Under the pieces are notes generated by a model, which worked only from the letters and a program-made list of their open reading frames with translations, did no database searches and was not told where the DNA came from. A stretch of 7,744 bases of DNA. Origin: Euryarchaeota archaeon UBA550 (GTDB lineage Archaea > Thermoplasmatota > Poseidoniia > Poseidoniales > Poseidoniaceae). A program made the translations under genes and the position numbers. The stretch covers positions 1-7,744 of the forward strand of contig DAYA01000018.1 in the NCBI GenBank assembly GCA_002506705.1, written 5' to 3'. Shown here one piece after another: positions 1 through 6,205 of this stretch. Every line of letters begins with the position of its first letter. Within the stretch, counting starts at the first letter, position 1.

Positions 1-1
1 A

Positions 2-78
2 TGGCGGACACGGCAGGATTCGAACCCGCGATCTGTGGCTTAGGAGGCCACCGCCTTATCCAGCTGGGCCACGTGTCC
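2..78 (-). tRNA. tRNA-Arg (anticodon CCU), CCA encoded
   Basis: The minus strand folds into a full cloverleaf. The 7-bp acceptor stem GGACACG/CGTGTCC pairs 72-78 with 6-12. The D arm lies at about 53-69. The anticodon stem GTGGC/GCCAC (47-51 with 35-39) closes the loop CTCCTAA, which places the anticodon CCU at 42-44 (read on the minus strand), so it decodes AGG as arginine. The variable loop has 5 bases. The T arm is GCGGG-TTCGAAT-CCTGC. The discriminator is G (position 5), followed by CCA encoded at 2-4. No intron is present. It is divergent from the protein genes, so its promoter should lie in 79-165. Confidence 0.96.
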
Positions 79-165
79 ATGCCGAGCGGCGCGGAACCCT
101 TTGAACAACCTATCGCTGCCATTTCTGTCCAAAAATGACATACCAGCGCGTATGCTGGGCAAAAC
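79..165. promoter_or_regulatory. Divergent intergenic region between tRNA-Arg and membrane protein gene
   Basis: These 87 bases must hold the upstream signals for both the leftward tRNA and the rightward gene. For the tRNA, a weak A/T-rich element reading TTCAAA on the minus strand (100-105) is about 22-27 bases from the mature 5' end, roughly where an archaeal TATA box would be. On the other side, CCAGC (143-147) and GCTGG (154-158) form a short inverted repeat around GCGTAT. Neither is strong. The location argument is firm, but the individual elements are guesses. Confidence 0.3.
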
Positions 166-183
166 ATGGCAGAGGACGGGCCA

Positions 184-1716
184 ATGAAGAAAGTGATTCC
201 TGGAAAGGAATCCACTCTTCCCAACCCGTACAGCAAACACTTCGATAGAAGTCAAGATTCTATATCGCTGTCAAAACTAGAATACGAATCGTCTGAGACA
301 AATCGAGTCAAGTTTGGTAAGTTCGCTTGCCACCCTAGCCTTCTGATCACTAGACAGGTGGTTGGACTATTGATGGCAATTACAGCACTTGGCGGCGTGG
401 TTGCACCATTCCACCCACTTGCTAGGCCAACTCTGATGATTCTACTTTGGATCCCTCTCCTAATCGTATCAATCGGTCCTGGGTTTTATGCTGCAGAGAA
501 GGCGATGACAGCGCTCACCTTGCGCTCATCGCTATGGAAACAAGAAGCCATTATTGAGGGTGTGAGGAGAGATATGACTGCTGAACCAGGCATGGATAGG
601 ATCAAAGCGGGGTTGAATGATATCCGCCTTCACAATGCAACAGCAACGATTCTAGCATTTATCTCCATATTTTTACTCATAGTAGCAGCAGGACTAGAGC
701 CAAATGGGCTGGCTTACAATCTGGTTTTACTAATTACATTGACTAGTAGCTTAGCACTATCTTTCCATGCAATATTTACATCCGATTCAATGAGGAAATT
801 AGGCGATGAATTGCCGTATTTGGTAATGCACTCGCCTACCCACCACCCAACAAAATTGGATACGATTTTGGGGGATCTCGTCTATGCTCACCTCGACCCA
901 GACCATTCACTTCTGTGGAATATTTGGGAAAGCGAACTTCCTGAATTTCTACTTCCAGGTGTTGACAAAAAACAAGCAAGAGAAAGACTACTCTACCTTT
1001 TACACCTCAACAATCAAGGTAATCTAAACGATGAAGAAACGATGAGTGAGTTGAAAGAATTCATCAAACCGATGGAACTTGATGGCCTACTGTTTGATAA
1101 AAGTGCGCCATTCAATTGGGTAAAATTACAGAGATTGATTCAGCATGCTAGAGCTTGGCAGATCGAAGTATTCGATTTACTCGACAGGTTACAGAACGAT
1201 TTGTTATCCGGTGCAGGTTCTATCACCAAAAGCCCGTGGAGAATGGATATCGCAATGGCGGACAATTGCAGTACACGTAACGGTGACCTTTTCATAGCGC
1301 TAAACAACCAGACCAAAGAGGATAGACACTTGAAAGTGGAAGTAATTGTGCCTGGAGGAATTCCTGAATCTCAAGTTCACAGATTCGAATTGGTCTCTTG
1401 CCCCGCTCCAGCCGGCCCAGTAAGCATCACAGACCCACTGGTTGAAGATGCACTCGATTGGATGCCAAAGTATCTAGAGAGAGGCATTGTTTTGTGGATT
1501 GGAGTCGCTTGGAATGAAAATGTCAAGGGCAGGCGTAATGTTCAGGTAATTTTGCGTGATGATGATGAGAATGTAATCGATTCTAGAATCATCAAAACCG
1601 AAGTACTGGTTGGCGAAAGCAGACATACTAAGCAGCGCCTCAAGCGAATGCTACAAGCGCGAAAAAGGGGTGAATCCGAGTTGCCATTTTCAGAAAAAGC
1701 AACAACAACATCCTGA
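184..1716 (+). CDS. Polytopic membrane protein of unknown function, four helices plus large soluble C-terminal part
   Basis: I do not recognise a named family. Numbering here is from the upstream ATG at 166. The first ~58 residues are polar, followed by two hydrophobic segments (about 59-80 and 88-109), a charged ~50-residue loop, then two more (about 159-176 and 183-204). The remaining ~310 residues are soluble. Residues 230-345 look helical, and residues 370-485 contain alternating hydrophobic strands (LFIALNNQ, LKVEVIVPGG, IVLWIGVAWN, VQVILRDDD) that suggest a beta-sandwich. The tail is basic and then polar. I prefer the ATG at 184 because AGAGGA (171-176) lies 7 bases before it. The ATG at 166 has no ribosome binding site and would add six residues. 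The soluble part probably faces the cytoplasm because the four helices return the chain to the N-terminal side; this is inference. The gene ends 62 bases before the flavoprotein gene. A membrane sensor or scaffold is possible but unproven. Confidence 0.85.
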   Translation: MKKVIPGKESTLPNPYSKHFDRSQDSISLSKLEYESSETNRVKFGKFACHPSLLITRQVVGLLMAITALGGVVAPFHPLARPTLMILLWIPLLIVSIGPGFYAAEKAMTALTLRSSLWKQEAIIEGVRRDMTAEPGMDRIKAGLNDIRLHNATATILAFISIFLLIVAAGLEPNGLAYNLVLLITLTSSLALSFHAIFTSDSMRKLGDELPYLVMHSPTHHPTKLDTILGDLVYAHLDPDHSLLWNIWESELPEFLLPGVDKKQARERLLYLLHLNNQGNLNDEETMSELKEFIKPMELDGLLFDKSAPFNWVKLQRLIQHARAWQIEVFDLLDRLQNDLLSGAGSITKSPWRMDIAMADNCSTRNGDLFIALNNQTKEDRHLKVEVIVPGGIPESQVHRFELVSCPAPAGPVSITDPLVEDALDWMPKYLERGIVLWIGVAWNENVKGRRNVQVILRDDDENVIDSRIIKTEVLVGESRHTKQRLKRMLQARKRGESELPFSEKATTTS

Positions 1717-1762
1717 AATTCTAAGCGCGTTGCTTATGACATGCCCACACTTCGCTTGAATT
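1717..1762 (+). other. Inverted repeat in the gap after the membrane protein gene
   Basis: AATTCTAAGCG (1717-1727) pairs with CGCTTGAATT (1753-1762) over 10 bp with one bulged T, enclosing a 25-base loop. It begins right after the stop codon and ends 3 bases before the ribosome binding site of the flavoprotein gene. No T-run follows, so it is not a classical terminator. It may be an mRNA processing or stability element, a DNA-binding site, or chance. Confidence 0.3.
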
Positions 1763-1765
1763 ACC

Positions 1766-1772
1766 GGAGGTG
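1766..1772 (+). promoter_or_regulatory. Ribosome binding site that fixes the flavoprotein start
   Basis: GGAGGTG at 1766-1772 matches the anti-Shine-Dalgarno complement closely. The first in-frame GTG (1770) lies inside this motif and cannot be served by it, whereas the GTG at 1779 sits 6 bases downstream, an ideal distance. This shifts the likely start to 1779. Confidence 0.75.
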
Positions 1773-1778
1773 GAGTAC

Positions 1779-3410
1779 GTGGAAGCATGGGACATCATCG
1801 TAATCGGAGACGGACCTGCCGCACTTAGAGCGGCAGCAGCAGCGGCAAAGGGAGGCGCATCAACTCTAATGATGTCCTCTGATAGCCTAGGTGTCGGAAA
1901 CGACTCGGCTATTGACGGTATAGCCGCACCTCTGAAAGAGAGCACAACAAAGTCACATAGAGACGATACAATTCGTGCAGGTGCATACCTTTGCGACCAA
2001 GATATCGTATCGATGAGGGTCTCTCAAGCAACTCGCCAAGTTGACTTGCTAGAGCGATGGGGAGTAATCTTCCGTAGAGATGCAGATGGAATTCCTCTGG
2101 TCAGAAAAGCATCGGGGCATTCGCTTCCAAGGCTAGCAGGCGCTGGTGACTCAATGATTAGAGAGACGCAACAAGTTCTCGAAGAGCAGTGCATGAAACA
2201 CGGCGTCGTTAGAAGAGGCGACCAAATTCCACTTGAATTGGTTCACACAAATCAACAAATCAACGGTCTAGTCGCTCTAGATCTCACAACAGGTTCTCTA
2301 AACCCACTCCAGACAAAGTGTCTAATCATTGCAGACGGAGGCTATGAGGGGGTTTGGACGGGTACCAAGGTTGGCCTAGGTCTTGACCTTGCAATGAAAG
2401 CCGGATTGCCGGTTAGAGACCTGGAATTCGTAGCATGGGCGCCTCTGGCAATTAGCGGCACAAACGTAGTACTTCCAATCGGCATGCTTGCAGACGGAGC
2501 AACTCTTCACCACTCAAACGGAACACCTCTGGACGTAGATCTGACAGCAGACTCAACCAAGTTGGCAAACGCGATTGACTCAAATGGAGACGTTGTATTG
2601 GATGCAAGAAACATGGGCGAATCCTCTGTTTGGTGGGCTCAAACTTTCGAGTTAGTCAGCCAAAGATTGGGAATCGACATGAAGAAGCAAACAGTATCGG
2701 TTCATCCAAGGGTTGCAACAACAATTGGCGGAATTGCAACAGATGAACACAGTAGAGCCGTTACCGGTCGCTGGTCTCGTTGGTTCACCGGCTTGTACGC
2801 TGCCGGCGACTCAGCATGTTCTGGATTGCATGGCGCAGGATTAATTTCAGGAAATAGGCTATTGGATGCTGTTGCTGGTGGTGCAGCTGCTGGAGAACAT
2901 GCAGCGGAATACGCAAAGAAGATTTCTCACACAGGAAGAGCAGCACTTGAAGGCGCTCTAGGTGCAGTAGAGGCAGACTTAGATTTCGATATGGCTGGTG
3001 CAGAAGAAGGGCCGGTTCAGAGAGTGGGTCCACTGTATGCAAAGTTGTCAGAAATTATGCAATCAAGCATGGGATACACAAAAGATGCAGCTGGCTTGCA
3101 ATCTGCACTAGAATCTCTTGAAGCACTTTCAGAATCAGCAAGCAAGGTACATCTAGATGATTCGGGAAGATTGTTTAACACAAACCTGCTCGAATCTCTA
3201 CGCCTAAAGGCAGGAATTAGGCTTGCTATAGCCAGCACAAGAAGCGCAATGTCTCGTACCGAGAGTAGAGGTACACATCAGCGTTCAGATTTCGAAGAGG
3301 AAGATGCAGAGCAACTTCATCACACACTCGTCGACTCTAAAGGAAACCTATCCACCCTTGCGATTAGAAAGGGCGGCTCTGGAACTTGGACACTTGCACC
3401 GGGCGAGTGA
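1779..3410 (+). CDS. FAD-dependent flavoprotein of the succinate dehydrogenase/fumarate reductase family, with a non-canonical active site
   Basis: The 543-residue protein (numbered from the GTG at 1779) follows the SdhA/FrdA/NadB plan. The N-terminal FAD fold has VIGDGPAA (8-15, GxGxxA). The SdhA-like stretch DDTIRAGAYLCDQD is at 62-75 and LLERWGV at 90-96. The second FAD motif GLYAAGDSACSGLHGAG is at 338-354, followed by GNRLLDAVAGGAAAG. The complete C-terminal helical domain ends in ESRGTHQRSDF (495-505). The catalytic positions differ: the family's FHPTG is WAPLA (220-224), HYxMGG is ATTIGG (313-318), HGANRLGGNS is HGAGLISGNR (351-360), and the capping segment with the catalytic Arg (PRDVVxRA) is missing. 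The histidine that binds FAD covalently in SDH is also absent (GNDSAIDGI, 40-48), so FAD is probably held non-covalently. No sdhB/C/D gene adjoins. It is probably a redox enzyme on another substrate, or a non-catalytic paralog. Family assignment is firm; function is unknown. Confidence 0.9.
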   Translation: MEAWDIIVIGDGPAALRAAAAAAKGGASTLMMSSDSLGVGNDSAIDGIAAPLKESTTKSHRDDTIRAGAYLCDQDIVSMRVSQATRQVDLLERWGVIFRRDADGIPLVRKASGHSLPRLAGAGDSMIRETQQVLEEQCMKHGVVRRGDQIPLELVHTNQQINGLVALDLTTGSLNPLQTKCLIIADGGYEGVWTGTKVGLGLDLAMKAGLPVRDLEFVAWAPLAISGTNVVLPIGMLADGATLHHSNGTPLDVDLTADSTKLANAIDSNGDVVLDARNMGESSVWWAQTFELVSQRLGIDMKKQTVSVHPRVATTIGGIATDEHSRAVTGRWSRWFTGLYAAGDSACSGLHGAGLISGNRLLDAVAGGAAAGEHAAEYAKKISHTGRAALEGALGAVEADLDFDMAGAEEGPVQRVGPLYAKLSEIMQSSMGYTKDAAGLQSALESLEALSESASKVHLDDSGRLFNTNLLESLRLKAGIRLAIASTRSAMSRTESRGTHQRSDFEEEDAEQLHHTLVDSKGNLSTLAIRKGGSGTWTLAPGE

Positions 3411-3418
3411 TGAAACCA

Positions 3419-3436
3419 CCCTCAAAACTTTGAGGG
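3419..3436 (+). promoter_or_regulatory. Perfect 8-bp hairpin covering the purine-rich leader of the HIT gene
   Basis: CCCTCAAA (3419-3426) and TTTGAGGG (3429-3436) are exact complements separated by two bases, so a real hairpin would open the innermost pairs to give a 4-6 base loop. The right arm overlaps GAGGGGAG (3432-3439), the only Shine-Dalgarno-like run before the HIT gene, so folding would hide it. The T-run expected of a terminator is missing. A translational control or mRNA-processing role is inferred. Confidence 0.5.
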
Positions 3437-3455
3437 GAGTGTGACTAGAGACACT

Positions 3456-3893
3456 ATGGCAGAGCCAACGCTTTTCGAGAAAATTCTCTCTGGAGAAATT
3501 CCTGGAAACTTCATCTGTAGAGGTGATGGCTGGGGCTCTTTCCTTGACGTCTTTCCCCGTTCAGAAGGACACACACTCGTTGTTTTAGAAAACCCAAGCC
3601 AGAGGTTGAACGATTTATCTCAACAAGAATTGGGCTTACTATTCTCGGGAGTGAAAGAAACCCAAAAGAGACTATCTGCTTTTTTCAATACAACAGATTT
3701 CACGATTACAGTACACGACGGGCCACTAGCTGGCCAAGAAATACCTCATGTTCATGTTCATGTAATTCCTAGATTGGCCGGGGACGGTGGAGGCGCGCTG
3801 CCCTGGATGTTCCCAAATGCAAAGCCACCTAATCCGCCAGATTTTCCGGCATTGAGCGAATTGTGCAATAAAATCAAGGAGGCAAGTCAATGA
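3456..3893 (+). CDS. HIT-family (histidine triad) nucleotide hydrolase, Fhit-like branch
   Basis: This 145-residue protein has the usual HIT size and layout. The N-terminal TLFEKILSGEIPGNFI (5-20) is the typical opening, and FPRSEGHTLVV (33-43) is the conserved core strand region. The signature DGPLAGQEIPHVHVHVIPR (88-106) carries the triad H98, H100 and H102, with the middle histidine the expected nucleophile. The DGxxAGQxxPHxHxH form is typical of Fhit/Ap4A-type hydrolases more than of Hint phosphoramidases. Known family activities are cleavage of nucleoside phosphoanhydrides or phosphoramidates to release NMP; the actual substrate cannot be read from the sequence. I chose the ATG at 3456 because homology begins there. 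An in-frame GTG at 3441 would add five residues, but a ribosome binding site ends 1 base before it, which is too close. The stop codon overlaps the start of the acyltransferase gene (ATGA), so the two are translationally coupled. Confidence 0.93.
   Translation: MAEPTLFEKILSGEIPGNFICRGDGWGSFLDVFPRSEGHTLVVLENPSQRLNDLSQQELGLLFSGVKETQKRLSAFFNTTDFTITVHDGPLAGQEIPHVHVHVIPRLAGDGGGALPWMFPNAKPPNPPDFPALSELCNKIKEASQ
3876..3882 (+). promoter_or_regulatory. Strong ribosome binding site of the acyltransferase gene, inside the HIT gene
   Basis: AAGGAGG at 3876-3882 lies 7 bases before the ATG at 3890, within the last codons of the HIT gene. Together with the ATGA stop/start overlap it shows the acyltransferase start is correct and that translation of the two genes is coupled. 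Confidence 0.85.
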
Positions 3894-5440
3894 AGAAAGG
3901 ATTTGATGGTGCAAGAGACCATCACGGCGACCTATTGCCCGAATTGTCTGCATCAGCTTCGAAAATGAAGTACGAGAAATTGGTCAATGCTCCGCTTCCG
4001 ACCTTTGACAAAGATTACCCGGGATCTCCATTTTTCATGGAGTTAGGCTACTTCATGCTTAGGCGGACAATATACTCACAATTTAGAACATTTGAAGTTA
4101 CAGGAACAGAGAAGATTCCAACCGACAGAGGAAGTATGTGTTCAGCATGGCACACGAATGGATTGGTTGACCCTGTTACAATTTTCCTGAGCCATCCTAA
4201 GAAGTTCGTAGTCGGAGGCCGACACGACCTCGTCACTCGACCAATCCTTGGGTTTTGGGCGAGAAAATTCGCAGTTCAACCAGTTGTAAGGAAAGCCGAG
4301 TTACTTAGAGGCGGCTGCTCCGAAGAAGAGGCCAATTATCTCAATGGCCGCTCACTACTGAATCTTGCAACGGGTATTTCACACGGATTTGGCTGCGCGC
4401 TGTTCCCAGAAGGCACGAGCCACTCTGAAAGCCATCTAATCCGACTTAAGACGGGCCCATTCAGAACCGTACTTGCTGCAGCAGCACACGCCAAAGCGAA
4501 TGGAAGGACGGCCCCAGTGCTGATTCCAATTGGGTTGCACTTCAGAACAAGGCACTTGTTTAGAACCGACGCTTGGATAGAATATGGTGAACCGATTGAA
4601 TTGCCACACGATGAACTACCTCAGGAATTGATTGAGAAAGTAGGCTCTGGAGATTGGATGGAACCTCCCGCGGATTTAGTTACAGGCCTGCGAGACCAAC
4701 TTCAAGAAAAATTGGCGCCTATGACTCCTAACCGAGATACGTTTAGCGAAGTCCATAGAGATGGAGTAATCGCTCATATGAAGAGGAAGATACAAAATAA
4801 GCCCGAATTAACTTGGAGAGAGGAAGTACTCGAAGTTAGGAAAATGAAGAGTCAACCAGAATCTCAAGAGGTACAGGATATTGCCACAAGAATCGGTGAT
4901 AAATTAGACGAAGCAGGCCTCGATGGTAGAGACATAAATTCTAGATGCGATGGACTGAAAGGCGTCTCAGTGCCCGGAACAACAGTCAATTTACTCAAGC
5001 TAATTCCGTTCTTGGCTTTGCTACCAATACTGGTTCTTTCAATGGGCTGGCAAATAGCACTTGGTAGAATTCTAGGAGACAAAACCGACGAAGGACTCGA
5101 TGCAAGAACATCCTATCACATGCTTTTTGGAATGTTTGGCTCTATGCTGTGGTGGCCCATCCTTGCAACTATTTTGACTGTACTTACGGCTGTTTTCAAT
5201 TCAGATATAGACGCCGAATTAGGTATTGACCTGATGGCGATATTCGGGGGAGAGATATGGCAGCAATCAATTTCATTCGTTGCAATCTGGTGTATGATGA
5301 TATTTTCATTCTGGCTTTCAGCCACTTGTTTCGCATCCGGATGGGACGCAGTTGCCGATTTCAAAAGGTGGAGAAGCCGGTCAAAAACCAACCCTTTGAT
5401 TAGAGAAGATATAGTAAAATTACGTGACTTACTGAACTGA
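3890..5440 (+). CDS. Membrane-bound glycerolipid acyltransferase (PlsC/LPLAT superfamily)
   Basis: This 516-residue protein carries an acyltransferase domain at about 65-245. Motif I is WHTNGLVDP with H88 and D94, the catalytic His/Asp pair, spaced HX5D and not the usual bacterial HX4D. FPEGTSHSES (172-181) is the acyl-acceptor (phosphate) binding motif, followed by LKTGPFRTVL (186-195) and IPIGLHF (212-218). The HTNxxVDP and FPEGxSH forms recall eukaryotic Gpt2/Sct1-like acyltransferases. The expected reaction is transfer of an acyl chain to glycerol-3-phosphate or a lysophospholipid at the inner membrane face; which acceptor is used cannot be told. After a charged stretch (about 265-360) come three hydrophobic segments (about 364-388, 408-436, 458-482) that anchor the C-terminus, then a basic tail. 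PlsC proteins are usually about 250 residues, so the C-terminal half is extra. The start is fixed by AAGGAGG and by overlap with the HIT gene. Confidence 0.92.
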   Translation: MKKGFDGARDHHGDLLPELSASASKMKYEKLVNAPLPTFDKDYPGSPFFMELGYFMLRRTIYSQFRTFEVTGTEKIPTDRGSMCSAWHTNGLVDPVTIFLSHPKKFVVGGRHDLVTRPILGFWARKFAVQPVVRKAELLRGGCSEEEANYLNGRSLLNLATGISHGFGCALFPEGTSHSESHLIRLKTGPFRTVLAAAAHAKANGRTAPVLIPIGLHFRTRHLFRTDAWIEYGEPIELPHDELPQELIEKVGSGDWMEPPADLVTGLRDQLQEKLAPMTPNRDTFSEVHRDGVIAHMKRKIQNKPELTWREEVLEVRKMKSQPESQEVQDIATRIGDKLDEAGLDGRDINSRCDGLKGVSVPGTTVNLLKLIPFLALLPILVLSMGWQIALGRILGDKTDEGLDARTSYHMLFGMFGSMLWWPILATILTVLTAVFNSDIDAELGIDLMAIFGGEIWQQSISFVAIWCMMIFSFWLSATCFASGWDAVADFKRWRSRSKTNPLIREDIVKLRDLLN

Positions 5441-5463
5441 ACGGTTCAAGTTAGTTGACCGTT
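5440..5463 (+). other. Stem-loop immediately after the acyltransferase stop codon
   Basis: AACGGT (5440-5445) pairs with ACCGTT (5458-5463), and CAA (5447-5449) with TTG (5455-5457), giving 9 bp with one bulged T and a GTTAG loop. It starts on the last base of the stop codon and ends 11 bases before the next ATG. There is no U-tract, so it is more likely an mRNA processing or stability structure, or a control element for the next gene, than a terminator. Confidence 0.4.
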
Positions 5464-5474
5464 TCGGGTTGGAT

Positions 5475-6110
5475 ATGTCGCCCGAGGATGCAGAGAAACT
5501 TGTCCGCACATGGCTAGCCAGCGAGAGGATAGAAGTTCGTGAGCAAGAGGACCACAGGGCTCAGATGCACCTCCTTGTCAAGTATCCTCAGGGTAAAAAC
5601 GGCCACATGTTCGCGGTTGTAATACCAAAGGGCAGGGACTTGCTAGCCATTTCTTCTATGACTAGAGTAGATGAAGGCCAGCAACAGGCTATGAAAGATC
5701 TGATGAAAACCGATGAAGAAGAGTGGAAAACCTGGATGCACGAATGCAGAATGCAACTGATAGCTTCTGGTGTTGATTGGGGCATCCATTTGGGCCATAT
5801 CGGAAAAGAAAGACCCGGGCCGCTCCAAGCATTCAACGTGAGTGAACCGCTGTGGTTTGACGGTCTAACGAAGAATGAAATGATGCAAAATCTGCGTAGT
5901 CTTTGGTTGGCTAAATTAGGAGTAATTCACGAAATAAAATACACATTTGGCCTTGGCTCGGGTAAACCAGGACCTGTCGATGATTGGAAGAATAAGAAAG
6001 ACTCCAAACAAAGAGTAGGAAGGCCTTCAGCACCCCAACCAGCTACAGAAATTCATGCCGACGAGTCAATGTCTTTTGGCGATGATTTCGACCCGACAGA
6101 GTGGCTCTGA
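5475..6110 (+). CDS. Small soluble protein of unknown function (possibly DUF2299-like)
   Basis: This 211-residue protein has no signal peptide or membrane segment. Residues 1-155 look like a compact alpha/beta domain: an N-terminal helix (EDAEKLVRTWLASE), strands MHLLVKYPQ and HMFAVVIPKGRDLLAIS, an amphipathic helical stretch rich in Met/Glu/Lys (68-98), and the strand VDWGIHLG. The layout 'helix-WL-then-FLVKYP-strand' recalls the archaeal DUF2299 family, whose function is unknown; this is a low-confidence resemblance from memory. Residues 162-211 are a low-complexity tail rich in Gly, Pro, Lys and Ser that ends acidic (DDFDPTEWL), probably disordered and perhaps a partner-binding tail. I chose the ATG at 5475; an in-frame TTG at 5469 would add two residues. 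Neither start has a clear ribosome binding site, so it may depend on translation of the acyltransferase 34 bases upstream or on a leaderless transcript. Confidence 0.85.
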   Translation: MSPEDAEKLVRTWLASERIEVREQEDHRAQMHLLVKYPQGKNGHMFAVVIPKGRDLLAISSMTRVDEGQQQAMKDLMKTDEEEWKTWMHECRMQLIASGVDWGIHLGHIGKERPGPLQAFNVSEPLWFDGLTKNEMMQNLRSLWLAKLGVIHEIKYTFGLGSGKPGPVDDWKNKKDSKQRVGRPSAPQPATEIHADESMSFGDDFDPTEWL

Positions 6111-6125
6111 ATTCACCGATTCACA

Positions 6126-6159
6126 AACCGCTTGATTATGACCTGAGAGGGGCGCGGTT
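6126..6159 (+). other. Inverted repeat AACCGC/GCGGTT upstream of the secreted VWA protein gene
   Basis: AACCGC (6126-6131) is the exact complement of GCGGTT (6154-6159), separated by 22 bases. It sits between the stop of the preceding gene and the probable promoter of the next. It could be an operator or a transcript-end structure. Six-base arms are short enough that chance is a real alternative. Confidence 0.25.
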
Positions 6160-6205
6160 AAGTACCAGTAGTGTAACGATAATTTGTCGTTAGAGAGGAA
6201 TCCGT
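6154..6205 (+). promoter_or_regulatory. Probable promoter and leader of the secreted VWA protein gene
   Basis: The 95-base gap before this gene is the largest between rightward genes, which suggests its own promoter. GGTTAAGTA (6156-6164) is a weak TATA-like candidate. TAACGA (6174-6179) and TCGTTA (6187-6192) form a 6-bp stem with a 7-base A/T-rich loop. GAGAGGA (6193-6199) is a good ribosome binding site, ending 6-7 bases before the ATG at 6206. The ribosome binding site is well supported; the TATA element and stem are tentative. Confidence 0.4.

Noticed and set aside
40..255. Minus-strand reading frame across the tRNA and the first gene's 5' end
   Set aside because: It runs through the tRNA gene on the same strand and through coding sequence of the first membrane protein; it has no domain or ribosome binding site.
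1721..1945. Minus-strand frames opposite the flavoprotein, acyltransferase and small protein genes
   Set aside because: They mirror strongly coding plus-strand sequence, lack ribosome binding sites and show no recognisable motifs.
1779..3410. Calling the flavoprotein succinate dehydrogenase subunit A (sdhA) or L-aspartate oxidase (nadB)
   Set aside because: Both enzymes need the HPT, HYxMGG and HGANRL residues that are replaced here, and no sdhB/C/D or nadA/nadC gene is adjacent. Only the family level is supported.
3419..3436. Intrinsic transcription terminator after the flavoprotein gene
   Set aside because: The hairpin is good but is followed by GGAGTGTGAC and not a T-run. Archaeal terminators are mainly T-rich tracts.
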